Shown: positions 12,243 to 23,625 of the stretch, one piece after another
Layout: the number at the start of each line of letters is the position of its first letter
How positions within the stretch are numbered: position 1 is the stretch's first letter
From: Chloranthus sessilifolius
Taxonomy: Eukaryota; Streptophyta; Magnoliopsida; Chloranthales; Chloranthaceae
Direction: 5' to 3'
DNA length: 64,000 nucleotides
Assembly (NCBI GenBank): GCA_021018995.1
Contig: CM037587.1
Coordinates: 18,539,366 to 18,603,365 of the forward strand
Made by a program: the position numbers and the translations under genes
The notes under the pieces: model-generated
Databases searched by the model: none
What the model was told of the DNA's origin: nothing
What the model saw: only the letters and a program-made list of their open reading frames with translations

Positions 12243-12383
12243 TTTTGCTTTCTTGTTGCTTTTGAATTTTCTTGGTCTATTGGCCTTTGTACCATCCATA
12301 CCATATATAGATTAATCTGGTAGTTCTTTTATACTCAATCTATATTATTTATTCACTTTGGTATGGAAGGTTCGGAGTGCATT
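12038..12383. repeat. 174-bp tandem duplication
   Basis: Two adjacent copies start at 12038 and 12211 (both begin GACAAGCCTGATGCCA) and end in GGAGTGCA near 12210 and 12383. They differ at only a few positions, which suggests a fairly recent local duplication. Confidence 0.9.
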
Positions 12384-13445
12384 CAATGGAAATAATGACT
12401 CTGAAACCTTGACACATGACTTGAGATTTGATCACCGAGCTGTTGATTCAAGCTTGTGGAATCGACATCAAAGATCGTAAAATTTAATGTAACTAAACTC
12501 TAAGCTATGAAAACTCGTTCGTGGTTCATTTTATGGCATACCTTTTGGTGGACTCAAGGTTACGACGGTGCCGAATGTGTATTGATGTCGCGTTCTCCGA
12601 GTCCTGTGAACTACTAAGGACTCTCCGAAATCAATGGTTCCTCGGCTAAAACTCATTGGGGTTCACTTTGTGACTCATGGTTTCGAATCGTAGGTGTTAA
12701 GAAAGTGCATAGAGTCATGGGTTTACATACAAGCAGAGATTTATTTACTGGCTGCAATTTAAATGTATATGCAGGATTTTCAGTTTCTGTGTGGATAGCG
12801 TATATGTGCTATGTGGATTTCTTTGAAGATGGTAGTAGGAAGAACAGAGGTGTAGCTTTGTCAAATTTTATAGCAATTGAGCTGCACTTTGGGTGCATGA
12901 GAGTGCATGGTGACTCACGGAGTCGTGTAATCAAAATGAAATGCAAGTAGCTTATAGGCTTATAAAGGTATGATTCCATGCAAGGCCAGCACTTGGTGGT
13001 TGAGTGTATCTCATATAAGACAAACAAGGTTTTCCTTGCATCTAGCCTCATAGACTATTTCCGTGTATAAGTCATTTGGGCTGGGATTTCATGCAATGTC
13101 CACATGGGTTTGTTATTGTATAGGCATGTAAGCCAAAATAGGCTTGGCTTGAGTGTAAGACTAACATAGAACTATATGTGTAGAGCAGGAATACCAGTTC
13201 ATGTGTCTAGTACACTCCTATAAATTAGCTCATAACTTTAGTGTAAAGCACACACATATATTTACTATATAAATAAAGGCTATCTCTATACCTATCGGGT
13301 AGCATTTTTCTTTAATGTGCGTTTAATACAGTAGGTTTGAACACTCACTTAGCGAGGTCCTTTGAAGCACGTGTGTTAAGCACACGATTGACCTGACCCG
13401 TGTCCATACCAACTAGTGTAAATAAAAAATTGGGCATCTGTTACA

Positions 13446-13458
13446 TTCTCCCCTACTT
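13446..13458 (-). other. E5 polypurine tract
   Basis: The minus strand reads AAGTAGGGGAGAA immediately before the LTR start TGTAAC, the expected position of the plus-strand primer. Confidence 0.7.
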
Positions 13459-13698
13459 AAGGGATTTTCATCGTCGAAATAAACATAGACGAGGAAGAAA
13501 AATCAGGGCATGGTGGATATATGCAAAAATTACTACGCCAAAAATAATATATAAAGGTTTGGCAATGATGCATAAAACCAACAATAAAAAAAACAATGGA
13601 AAGACTAATCAAGATATGTGTGTCACATGTAGAAGTAATGTAAAGATAGATAAATACACTAATCAAGCAATAAAAACTATATCAGAATCAAAACTATA

Positions 13699-15065
13699 TC
13701 ACAAAACTAAGATACAAGTGAGTTGTATCTTACCAGGTTGTGCACTAGGTTGCTGCTGACCAACTGAGGATGGTCTAGTATCCTGCTGCTGAAACTCTGG
13801 CATTAACATGACTGCGTTGCGGGTGTACATAGATACATAGTTTCGTGCCCGTCCAATGTAAGGGCTTGCAGCGGTCGGGAAGGTATGCTCCACCATAATA
13901 TTAGTGGCCTCCTCAATATAATCAATACGTTGATGGAGCATATAGTGATTCTGATAAAGGTTATCAAACTGTTGAAGAGTCTGTTCATGATTTTCTTGCG
14001 TGAGTCGTGTCAGATCGGCAATGGTATAAGCCTCTTCTGAAGGGGAAACTGGGTCGGTTTGAGCTTGAGCGGGAATGGGGATGTCTTGGGTTGGTGCAGA
14101 GGGTGTAGCTTGGGATGGTTGGGGTGGAGCACGTATTTGTTATGCTAGGCAAATTTTCACCGCCTGTTGAGAACGTTGACACACATTCTTCCAAATTGTA
14201 GGGGTAAGTACCGACATATTGGTGGTGCAGATTTCTTCACCAAGAGGGATTTGATAAGGCACGCTATTAACGGCATCATGATGACCTTCTAGGAGACGGG
14301 TGATCAGACATGGGTATGGGCATGCAGGCATGGGACTAAGGACATTACTCTGCAAATAGATATTGGCATATTTCATGTCTTCCCACACAACCTTTGGGTT
14401 GTTTACCCATCTATTTTCATGGACTGCAAATAAAGCTTGTAAGAGAGCATCACGACGCTCTCTCTCATGCTGCATCGGATAGAGATTGCATCTAAAGACA
14501 GAATCAAGAAACCACATATTTTGTGGTAACTGACTGCGTCGGACTGAAAGACCCTGAGCATAAGAGGTCTATCCATCAGTCATTTTGGTTGTGATGTGAT
14601 AGAATTTCATATCTTTTAAGCATGGGGTTCGCAATCCAAGACTTTCATCGAAAGTCACACTATAATTCATAGCCTGAGCTATGTCTTGTAGGCCAAAATA
14701 AAACTTGCGACCATCGATTTCAATTTTGAGTTGGTCGACAATTGGTAGAACCTTTAAATTCTGATAAAAAAGATGAACAAGGCATGGGTAGAAATGGTTA
14801 TGAATGGGCTGATATAAGGTATCTAAGTGTTCTTGTTCAATGTACCATATCGACAATGCAGACAGGTAATTTGGTACAAGTAGTGAATTGTCAATAATCC
14901 ATTCTGGTTTCATGACCTTCGCGTTCCACCATGGAACGGGTTGTTCACGATCCACGGTGGATCGCTTTGGTCTTAGGATGTTGATGGGGCTTTTCCCTTC
15001 GATTTCGTCATAGCCTTTGGGCGTACAGGAGTAATTTTGACACCATAATTTTCCTAGGAGACATG
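13699..15065 (-). pseudogene. E5 accessory ORF, 'putative plant transposon protein'-like, partial
   Basis: Legible blocks on the minus strand are 15065-14569 (YPCLVHLFYQNLKVLP, DGRKFYFGLQDIAQAMNYS), 14517-14140 (MWFLDSVFRCNLYPMQHERE, RWVNNPKVVWEDMKYANIYL, then a helix-rich part) and 13941-13699 (a C-terminal block ending in a Gln-rich tail). At least one stop and frameshifts separate them. The fold-defining words resemble the plant transposon-associated domain seen in ORF3 of E1 and E2. The N-terminus is cut by E4 at 15066. The gene lies between the unseen pol and the 3' LTR, in sense orientation. Confidence 0.65.
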
Positions 15066-17211
15066 TGTAGACACCCCCATTTTGCCTTCTCGGAGTACAC
15101 AAACTTGTTCAGTCAACCTTTGACCCTTTTTAACCCGTGCTGTGGGACCATGCAATGGTACATGGCTGAACACAAGCCAAAACAATAGCTCTGAGGCTCA
15201 GATCCCAGCGTAGGGAGACTATATACTAAGCAACAGTATATAGCCGGAATTTAGACTGAAACAATAGTCTTGCATTTCATTCTAGAGACCATACCCGGAC
15301 AATCCCGAATTACACGCTAGAAACCTAGCGTGCAATTCAATCACGCGCAAAACCACAAGCGCATGACCAGTCCACCTTTCGCTGAGCAAGTCAGCCGGTC
15401 GCTCACTGAGTCGGTGACCAACTCAAAGAGATTAAGCACCGAAATCTAGGTGCGCAATTCAATTAAATGCCCACAAACAGGCGCATAATTGGAGAAAAAC
15501 CTATAAAAGATTTTTTTCTTAATTCGCCCAGGGGGAAGAGAAGTTGGACGAAAAGAGGCTGCAAAGTTTGAGAGAGGAAACAGTAAATTTCAAAACAAGA
15601 GAACTCCAAGCATAACCCACAGAACCTAACCATGATTTCGAGATTCAAGCTTCTAATCTTCGAGGTTTCTCTCTGCAGTCCCAACCCCATTAGATAAAGA
15701 TTTAATATTTTAGTTTCCGACCATAGCTCATAATCTCCAGATCTATTAATTTTTAATTTTATTTTTAGTCTTAGACCATAGCACCCCTTTTCAAACCGAA
15801 TCTTCCTTATATCTGGTTCTAGTTCTCTGTTTCTAGAACCAGTCATTAATCCATTGGTCCGATATACCTACCCTTAAGACCAAATTCTACTCTAAAATCA
15901 TAATTTACAATCCTATCATTAATTTCTTGTTCTAACCCTCAAAGTTCCGAACCAGTCCTTAATCATACGATCTGATTTTCTTATTTCTAACCCGAATTCA
16001 GTCCTAAAAGTTTTTTTTAATTTCAATTTCTTAGTTTAATACTCCAAAAATCTAAAGATATTAATTTTAGTTTTCACAATTCTAGTTTACAATCCAATTC
16101 AATTTGCCCCTATTGTTTTGAAATCAATTCTGAAAAGCCTAAAAATATTACTTTACCATTTAAAGTTCAACTCTTTTTTCTCTTTAATCTCAGCCACCCG
16201 ATTTGCCTAAGGGAACTTATGGAGGGTACTCGGGAACGAGGCCAATCCTCCTTAGCATAGGGGGCCCAAACCCCCTTTTTCCTAGAGTCTTTTTTTTAGA
16301 ATTAATAAATTACTTTAATTAGTTTATATCTAGACATAATTGATTATTCGCATTAATTAGGCCTTGATATGATTATTAGAGTGTGAAATCATAATTTCCT
16401 TTCCATTAGTTTTGTTAATTGATTATTCCAAATCTGAATTCTAGGAAATTTAGTTTATTCATGATTAGTTATATGTTGCCATCACTAATCTGTCAATAAT
16501 TAGGGTTGTAGATAAATCAGTCTTTTTTTATTTCTGTTGATATTACAATAGAAAATTAAATTTATTGCTTTAATTAGGCCAGTAGAGAAAATCAGTCTTT
16601 TTATTTCAATTAGAATTATAGTAGAATTACTACGATTGCTTTAATTAGAATCCCAGTATAATTAGCATGCTTAATTTTAATTAGAATATTACTGAAATGG
16701 ATACATATGCACTCCTAGTACCAATAGGAGACTTACACTGATTGGACTTTTAGTAATACCAGAACCTTGATGCTCGTCAGACTCTTGACAGCATCAGAAC
16801 ACTAATATAACTTACCTTAATAAGCCCACACAATCAAAGCATAATAATAATAGAATTGGGAAATCTAAACTGATCGAAATTATAATTACAAAGGGAAATA
16901 AAAGGAGAATTAAACTAACTAAACTAAGGAGAAGCACAGCCGCTGACGTTCACCGGCAGACGATTCAGTAAAGGAGTTCAACCTACAAGCCCTTCCTCCC
17001 CTTAAAGCGTAATCAGTGACGTGTTGCAGCGTTGTTAAATATCTACAGCTGGTGATCACAATCAAACTAGGAACCTTCCTAAAAAATCCTCCTTTTTTAT
17101 TTATTTTTATCATTCCAAACACCGCATCGCTAGAGTCCACCTGGACAGAATTGGAAGCCACTGATTCAGCGGGGACCAAAAGAAACCTAGAAAAAGCTTG
17201 CACCAATAGAC
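15066..17211 (+). repeat. E4 5' LTR (3' end tentative)
   Basis: The start TGTAGACACCCCC is typical of Tat-lineage LTRs. The end is placed before a degenerate primer-site-like string TGGCGATCACAATGGGAC near 17212. The true Tat site would read TGGCGACTCTGCTGGGGA, so this end is uncertain. An inverted repeat CACGCTAG/CTAGCGTG lies at 15313-15332 and a TATA-like box at 15502. No genuine gene is visible; the minus ORF at 15463-15846 has no family resemblance. Confidence 0.5.
15502..15509 (+). promoter_or_regulatory. E4 LTR TATA-like box
   Basis: TATAAAAG in the context AAACCTATAAAAGATTTT, about 440 bp into the LTR and downstream of the GC-rich inverted repeat. Confidence 0.45.
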
Positions 17212-17348
17212 TGGCGATCACAATGGGACTTTTTTGTAAACTTTTCATAGATAGTTTTATTTTATTTCCTTATTTCCTTTCCCGTCGTGTCGTTTATATT
17301 CCTTTTTAGATATATGAGTCTTTGTCAAAGACTTGAGATGTCTGGCAT

Positions 17349-17638
17349 ATGTAGGGTAAGTTTGGAGACCCTCCGTTGTGGGGACTTCATGACAACCTCG
17401 CATACGAGGAAGAACCACCTTATACTTTTAGCCCATGGCAACCCGAAGTTAACATGACTAGTGAACAAGAGAACCCCTTCTCTACACCACACACCGGTAA
17501 TAGCCATAGCGATAGAAATAATAGCTTTGGATAAAACTTCACAACTCAACAAATTGTAGAACTTAGCATTCAAAGAATACAAAGAGGAGGCAATGACTCC
17601 GAAGAGTTGCTTCGAGGATTGACTGCTGCATACGAAAC
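17349..17638 (+). pseudogene. gag: E4 gag, 5' fragment
   Basis: One frame reads KFGDPPLWGLHDN, then AYEEEPPYTFSPWQPEVN, then TTQQIVELSIQRIQRGGN, ending at TAAYET where E3 begins. The codon after the ATG at 17349 is TAG, and another stop lies inside. The continuation is at 58364, after the 40.7-kb E3 insertion. Composition and order suit the N-terminal gag of a Tat-lineage element. Confidence 0.6.
17634..17638. other. Target-site duplication of E3, left copy
   Basis: GAAAC immediately before the E3 LTR, identical to GAAAC at 58364-58368 immediately after the other LTR. Confidence 0.9.
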
Positions 17639-18010
17639 TCTAGACACTCAAATTCGGCCCAAGGCCTGATCAAAACACATTTCGAGAGAGGTGTATTTTT
17701 GAGCTCTTAATAGCATGTATGAAACCCTTAGGAACCTTCTCGAACCTTTAAGAACCTTTCCAAATTCTTAGGAATCAACCCTAACCATCTCGACCCTTAG
17801 AACCCATTCTAAACCTAAACCTAACCTATCAGGCCTTGGAAAAAGGAGGGGTGCACTAGAACCAGCTATGGCCATCTACTATAATCAAATCTCATACCAT
17901 TGAAAAGTAGAAATCGTTAGCTTTCCAACAATCCAAGAATCGCCCCAATCGGAGTTACAGATCAAAGGATATGACAGTCCTAACTCGGAGGGCAGAAAGG
18001 GAATTTCAAG

Positions 18011-18205
18011 TGGCGCAATTAATAGTTGCGCCAGTTATAATTTTGCCTACCGCAACTATTAGTTCCGCCAGGCCACCTCTCCCAGAATTTAAGCTAATAG
18101 TTGCGCCAATTTTAAATGTGGGCCCCACCCTCACGGGCCAACTTTCAGGCACTGTTCATTACTATTTTACTATACATTTGCCTGGCGCAACTATTAGTTG
18201 TGCCA
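18011..18205. repeat. E3 23-bp dyad copies in U3 of the 5' LTR
   Basis: Copies at 18011-18033, 18048-18070 and 18183-18205, with a half site at 18093-18108. The consensus is an 11-bp arm TGGCGCAACTA, one central base, then the inverted arm TAGTTGCGCCA. Variants mostly change the CG dinucleotides to TG or CA. Confidence 0.9.
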
Positions 18206-18482
18206 GGCATATGAATAGTAACTCATAGTTTTTACCTCGAAATTCATAATTGAGGTTTGACTTGCTGACCACCTCGACCTTTGGGGTGTATTTTGCTAGT
18301 TCTGTTGCACCCTTTTAATGCCTATTTGCTTTGAGTGGCTTAAAGCCTCAACCCATCATCCACCAATAGAACCACCTTCACACCTTTCTAAGCTCTTAAA
18401 ATCCTAGGAAACCTTAGATTTGAGATTACCTAATTGCTAACCCCAATTAGCATATAAGTGGTCTCCTAATCCACCCATTTCC

Positions 18483-18490
18483 TATAAATA
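18483..18490 (+). promoter_or_regulatory. E3 5' LTR TATA box
   Basis: TATAAATA in TTCCTATAAATAGAG, matched by the same string at 57629-57636 in the 3' LTR. Confidence 0.7.
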
Positions 18491-19218
18491 GAGTCCCCCT
18501 CCCCTTGGATTAAAGGTTGAGAATTTTTACCTAAGAGAGAAAGAGCTTAAAGTGAGAAGATCTTTCTCCCTTTGGTGCACCATTGCTCATACAAATTCCA
18601 GAATTCCAAAACCTTCTTCCAACCCTTACCTTCCATAAAAACCTCTAGGTTAGGTGTATGCTACCCCTTAGCCTTCCTTCTCTACCTCTTAGCTACGAAG
18701 CCTTAGGAGTTAGAACCCCATTCTCTACCATTCAAGCCTTCAAAAGCTCATCAAAGCAAGCCAACGCAAGGCTCCTCTATGGTGCTACAAGGGCCCGAGG
18801 GCTCCGGCTCTCCCCATTCTTCTCCTATCTCTTCTTTAGCTCTTTCCATCCTCCCATTTGTGCCATTACGCCACCAAATTTTTAGTAAGAACGGAGGGGC
18901 ACAAATAGGATTTAAGGCCCATTTAGGCAAGAGGAAGCCATTTTCTTTTCTTTTACTTCATATTTATTTTGGCCTTTAGTAGAGACCGCGTTAAGCGGGT
19001 TGATCGGGTGCCTAACACCTTTCCAATCGATAATCGAAGCCCCTACCCTAGAGTCTTTGGTATGGACCGGATTCAGAGTCATATTTGTGACACTTCGGTG
19101 CTTATAAATATGATATAGGTATCCCGGGATACCAAAAGCTCCGGGTGGCGACTCTATAGTTTTTGCAAACGAGCGCATCACTGCGACGGGATCATTACGA
19201 ATCCTACGGTTGCACAGA

Positions 19219-19236
19219 TGGCGACTCTGCTGGGGA
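19219..19236 (+). other. E3 primer-binding site (Tat/Ogre, tRNA-Arg type)
   Basis: TGGCGACTCTGCTGGGGA, the string typical of Tat/Ogre elements and usually assigned to tRNA-Arg, two bases after the LTR end. Confidence 0.85.
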
Positions 19237-19372
19237 GTAGCTAGTAGAGCTTTCCCTTGAACTAGGCCTCTTTATTTTTTATTTTTCTAATATTTTATTA
19301 CTATTTTTTTTATTTTACTTACCCCTCCGATTAAGTCAATTTACTTACCCCTACTTTTACGTCATTTACAAG

Positions 19373-19575
19373 CCTTAGCCGATTGACGAGCCTACATGCG
19401 CATTATCTTTTAATTTTCTTTACTTTTCTGTCATTTTAGTGTCTTAGCCGATTGGCGGGCCCACTTGAGTATTGTCTTTCAATTTCTTTATTTTTCAGTT
19501 ATTTAAAGTGCCTTAGCCGATTGGCGGGCCTACTTGTGTACTCATATCCCAACAGTGGACGCCGAGCCGTAGTGG
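19373..19575. repeat. E3 leader: triplicated ~68-bp unit
   Basis: Three units start with CTTAGCCGATT at about 19374, 19443 and 19512, each followed by a GGCGGGCC-like word and a T-rich stretch. The remaining leader (19237-20700) is untranslated in appearance apart from the dyads at 20043-20207. Confidence 0.75.
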
Positions 19576-20042
19576 CGGCACGGGGTCATCACCCCCGATC
19601 TTTGAACTAAATAAAACTTCCATAAAAAAAAAAGAGTTTGGAAAAAATTAAAATTGAATAAAGAATAGGGAGCTTAATTAATTTGTTTTCACGGGGTAGA
19701 TTTTTAAGGGGTTGGGTTTAGGCACACATACAACCACCCGGATCTTAGTATGGTAGCAGCCCCTAGTGGTGATGATCCAAAAAAGTCTCAGCCCACCTAG
19801 TATCTGAGAAGGCGCTTGCGTCAGAGGTATATCAGGTGGGTTCCCATTCCAAAACTTAAAACCATTGGGGAGCGCGCTAGTGAGTTATACCGAACTCAAA
19901 CCCTTTAGGTGCGGTGAGGAGAGAATCGATCACCAAAAAATAGCTTAATTCTTGGAAGCCTAGCTTCCATAAAAAACTAAAAAGAGACTAATTTTGGACT
20001 ACTACCTCTGCTGTCATAACATTATGGAACCCCATTTTTGCT

Positions 20043-20207
20043 TGGCGCAAGTATTAGTTGCGCCAGTGCAAAAATTGAGAATTTATAACTGGCGCAACTA
20101 ATAGTTGCACCAGCTTTAAAATCCCAAAATTTACCTTGGTGCAACTAATAGTTGTGCCAGTGTAAAAAGGGAGTCCTGCAACCTGGGCGCATGTATTAGT
20201 TGCGCCA
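20043..20207. repeat. E3 dyad array in the 5' leader
   Basis: Four copies of the 23-bp dyad at 20043-20065, 20090-20112, 20137-20159 and 20185-20207, spaced about 47 bp apart, between the primer site and the gag start. Mutations again mostly affect CG dinucleotides. Confidence 0.9.
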
Positions 20208-20712
20208 AGTCTATTCTACATAGCACCAGCCCGAATCCGTGGCCTTTTTCACCTTCCGAGTCCCCCGATCAGTGCGCTTAGTGCCTTGTTTGAGCCTCGC
20301 CATCTCCGACACACAATACGCCCCCGCAGGTCAAAAGAGGGCAATTTCTTTTAGCTCATTTCGGGGAATCGGGTTGTTAGCCTCAATTTCCGTGCCTTTA
20401 ATAGATCTAAGGTTCTCCTTCGATTCTTCCGAAGTGCGTCAGAGTCGTCGCCGTGGGTCTTGAATTAGGGCACGAGAGCCACCCGAAAAGGAAATTCCAA
20501 GGCCTCGGAACCTTTGTTTTTTCAAAACTTTTTCCAAAAATTCCAAAAAATATAAAAGGCAACTCAAAATCCAAAAAAAATATATAGTTTGTGGTGCCGG
20601 CACAACGGCATCATCTTACCCTCCGCCGTCCCGTAGGGGAAGAAGGAGGAGGATTTTTGGGCCTTATCCAAGGCATCCTTACCCAACCCGTTCCCGTAGA
20701 ATGTCGTGAGTA

Positions 20713-21091
20713 GTGAACCCGGCTTATGCCGATCCCGACACATCCCCACCACACTCTCCAACCCATTCCCATGCAGGGGAAGTCTTTTCCACCATCCCCC
20801 TAACCCAATCACCCTTTACCGTTATCGGCCCGTTTGGCGCCCCCATTTTCCCAACCACTACCTCCCAAAACATTCAAAGTCCAACCCCCAGCTCCCCGTC
20901 TTTTGCCCAAACCATGCCCATACCAAATCCATCACATTTCCCACCCATGTCCATACAAAACACAAACCCATTCTCCCAATCCACATCCATGCCCCATTTC
21001 TCATCTTCCCCCTATAGGCCCGATCCACCCACATTCACATACACCACTTTCGCCCTATCCAACCCCCCATAAATCCCCCCATCTACCTAGG
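20713..21091 (+). pseudogene. gag: E3 gag, N-terminal fragment
   Basis: A Pro/Ser/Thr-rich reading frame (MNPAYADPDTSPP onward) reaches a TAA at about 21072, and the coding-like text stops at 21091 where E2 begins. The same low-complexity style (PNFFQTPTPNLSSSP) resumes at 38956. This matches the disordered N-terminal gag of Tat-type elements. The start is uncertain because earlier ATGs are possible. Confidence 0.5.
21087..21091. other. Target-site duplication of E2, left copy
   Basis: CTAGG immediately before the E2 5' LTR; the right copy at 38956-38960 reads CCAGG, one T/C difference. Confidence 0.75.
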
Positions 21092-21331
21092 TGTTAAGAC
21101 TTGAAAAGTACCACTTTTCACCCCTTAACTTAATCTCTATTGGACCCTTAATCATTTAATAAAAGTGTTTTAAGCCTGTTCTGTAGGTAATGAACAACAG
21201 CTGCAATAAGGCCTTAATCCTGCTAAGAAGCCCACTTTTGCCCCAGAAGTCTCTTAGAAGAAGGGAAGTTGGATCCAGACAAGAACTTGCCTGCATGAAG
21301 GTAAAGCACAGCAGCAACAGAGAAAGAAATG

Positions 21332-21935
21332 AGCTCGCACAGTTGCTGCAGGGTTCAAAGGATTCAGAAAGTAAGCCTCGCGCGGTCCTCGCGAGTTTCC
21401 CATGACTTCATACCAATTGTCCACGCTGTTCTTGCACAATTTAGTGATAGAAGGGCTTCAGAATCATGACTCGCACAGCTCTTAAAGCTCAAGCATTTAA
21501 ATGCTCATGCAGTTTCGTGCAGCTCAAGAAAGTAGCACTCAAAACCGCGCGTAGTTCACTCAAATAAGCTGAGGAGAGAGAGAGAGCTCCAGGTATTTCT
21601 ACGAGCAGCTATCTCACAGTAGCCGCGGGATGCAAAACTTCAGAAAAACCTCTCGCACAGTTCAGAGATCAATGCACATCATGCCCTCATGAGGATCCTT
21701 GCGAAGATCCATTGAGAAACAAATTGCTCGTGCGATTCCCGCGCCATTCAGAAGGAAAGTGCAATCCAGCGAAGACCAGAGAAATCTAGCGAGGATTCAA
21801 TGCTCTATCGCATGACTGCTTAAGCTACAAACTAAGACAACCCCGCGACGGCTAGAATTTCAAGTTAATCTAATCTCGCGAAGACTGTGCTACCACGTGA
21901 CAGTCTTGGAAACCAGTGCTACCTGGCGAGGCTCT
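21332..21935. repeat. E2 5' LTR array of TCGCGCAGTT/TCGCGAG motifs
   Basis: More than a dozen imperfect units, for example CTCGCGCGGTCC, CTCGCGAGTTTCC, CCTCTCGCACAGTTC, TCTCGCGAAGACTG, lie 180-790 bp upstream of the TATA box. Several units have lost CG to CA or TG compared with the 3' LTR copy. Confidence 0.85.
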
Positions 21936-22116
21936 GGACTCTAACTCTCCCTCACTTATGCAGAGGACATTCTAGGAACTTTCAGCAATTAGGGCATGCA
22001 CTCCAACGCTCCAATTTCTATGCACGCGACCCGAGGCATCTAAGGAACAGTATTAGGCCACATGGTATCGTTAAAATTAGGGTTTCCTAACCCTAATGCG
22101 CTGCCAAACTGACTGC

Positions 22117-22124
22117 TATATAAA
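22117..22124 (+). promoter_or_regulatory. E2 5' LTR TATA box
   Basis: TATATAAA in GACTGCTATATAAACC, with the same context in the 3' LTR at 37479. Confidence 0.7.
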
Positions 22125-23607
22125 CCTAAGCCTGGTTTAGGTTTAGGAGACCCCTCTTAGAATAGAATTTTGTCTATCTTCTTCTTGCAGTAGTTGTAGA
22201 TCTCTAGTAAGGTTTAGGTAGATTTCCTTTTACTTTTTCTTCTCTCCATAGCCCAGCACTTGCTGGCTATGCCTCTGTATGCTTATTTGGTTTAGATTTA
22301 TTAGAATTTCATGACTGGGTGTTTTACATGTATGGGATTGAAGTTTGAGATTGAGTTGTTCTGTACAAGGCTGCTGCCTTGAGATCCTCCTTTGATAGGT
22401 TGTATTATGAGCAATAGAGAACTATTTTTATAGACCTATTTAGATCCAAGTGACCTGTGTGTCTGGGCTAACATGCTCCCATACAATCTTAACCCCACCA
22501 CAGGATCCACTAGATCTGAAATCCCCATGGGAGCTTGTGCTTGTAGCCTTGTGAACATGGTGGTGACAGCAGTGTTCTTATTCTGTTTTGGTCCTCTGTG
22601 AGGAGGATAGCCTCTGGGATAGTCTGTGACCATTTAAGTGGACAGGTTATAGCCTTAGGGTGAGGCAAATCCACAGATCCATGATAGATTCTTCTTCTCT
22701 GCACTTGTGCTTGTAGCCTCGTGAGAGATTGTGCAGAGACAAACTCCCCTGTATTTGTATAGACCCGCCATCAGATGGAAGATCTGGTTTGGTTATAGAG
22801 ATTATAGGCTTGTGATTGGATCACTGCAGTCTTTCTACAGCAGTGGAGAGCTAGACCAAAGGCTGTACTCAAACTCTTGCTGGTTCTATGTGTCTGGGCT
22901 AACATGCTCCCATACAGGCCTAGCCCCACACATAGCACTTTAGAGGTTGAGGTTCCCTATGGATTCTTGTGCTTGTAGCCTAGATGAAGTAGTGCTTACA
23001 ATGATAGACTTGTTCTGACCCATCTCTGGACTGTGGTTCCCCAATTGGATAGTCTGTGACCATTTAAGTGAACAGGTTATAGCCATAAAGGGATTGTATT
23101 ATGGCACAGAGATGAGTTGGATTCTTTCTCCTCAGTGGTGATAATGTAGCCATTGGACAGGACTTCTATAGCAGCAGATCTGAATTTGAGTCATGAAACC
23201 CATCAGATCTAAACCTAATAGCATACTTCTCACCCCTTTTATATTTATTTTCCCACTCCATCCATTTTCTCAACCCTTTCTATGGTTTAGACATTAAGTT
23301 ACCTTAGGATTTAGAATTTAGTGACCTTAAATCCCCTTCCATTTAGGATTGCCAGACCAGTGATCGGATCCGAGAGCCTACTAATGATGGCTCCCTCGGA
23401 GCTTTAGATCAACTTTCCCTGTGGGACAAACTCTTACTTATCGAAACTTGCTACAACAGGCCCTGTATCTTGCAGGACTGTGCATATTTTAGGCTTGCTG
23501 CTCCATAATCATCACTCTACCTTTCACTCATTTTTTATTTACCCCATTCTTATCACTGTCTCTAATAAAGTCAATAGCAAGCACATAAAAATATCCCAAC
23601 AAGTTTT

Positions 23608-23625
23608 TGGCGTCATTGCCGAGGA
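23608..23625 (+). other. E2 primer-binding site, decayed tRNA-Asp type
   Basis: TGGCGTCATTGCCGAGGA differs from the canonical tRNA-Asp site TGGCGCCGTTGCCGGGGA at three positions, all C-to-T or G-to-A type. It follows the LTR end by six bases. Confidence 0.85.

Larger units (their letters stand above)
10447..13445 (-). repeat. E5 3' LTR region (left end undefined)
   Basis: The right edge at 13445 is set by TGTAAC after a polypurine tract. No matching CA end is visible before E1 begins, so the full 3 kb may be LTR or may include flanking DNA. The stretch has no convincing gene. It holds two motif arrays (10831-10997 and 11957-12242) and a 174-bp tandem duplication. Short ORFs such as 12705-12950 show no family resemblance. 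Confidence 0.5.
10447..15065 (-). mobile_element. E5: minus-strand gypsy-type element, 3' LTR region plus accessory ORF
   Basis: On the minus strand a polypurine tract (13458-13446) is followed directly by TGTAAC at 13445, a typical 3' LTR junction. The LTR text resembles chromovirus (Tekay/Del-type) LTRs that start TGTAACA. Right of the junction lies a sense ORF region (13699-15065). E5 is cut on the right by the LTR of E4 at 15066 and on the left by E1 at 10446. Its gag-pol should lie beyond E4, to the right of this window. Lineage is tentative because no pol is visible. Confidence 0.6.
15066..17638 (+). mobile_element. E4 left part: Tat/Ogre-like retrotransposon, interrupted by E3
   Basis: E4 starts with TGTAGACACCCCC at 15066 and holds an LTR, a short leader and the first part of gag up to 17638, where E3 is inserted. 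The remainder continues at 58364. The 5 bp upstream of the LTR are ACATG, which should recur after the unseen 3' LTR to the right of the window. Confidence 0.75.
17639..19216 (+). repeat. E3 5' LTR
   Basis: 1578 bp, pairs with 56811-58363 along its length. The expected TG start reads TC here (TCTAGACACTC against TGTAGACACAC in the 3' copy). It ends TTGCACA two bases before the primer-binding site. U3 holds three full and one half copy of the TGGCGCAACTA/TAGTTGCGCCA dyad, upstream of TATAAATA at 18483. Confidence 0.92.
21092..23601 (+). repeat. E2 5' LTR
   Basis: 2510 bp, starts TGTTAAGACTTG and ends CCCAACA. TATATAAA lies at 22117, with a CTCGCGAG-type array upstream (21332-21935). Downstream of the TATA box an imperfect duplication with a period of about 430 bp repeats the words GTCTGGGCTAACATGCTCCC (22461 and 22892) and AGTCTGTGACCATTTAAGTG (22621 and 23051). 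Confidence 0.95.

Noticed and set aside
12705..12950. A host gene fragment
   Set aside because: An 81-codon frame without recognisable domain, in the E5 LTR region.
19219..19236. Part of a tRNA gene
   Set aside because: Only the 18-base primer complement is present; no cloverleaf or A/B box surrounds it.
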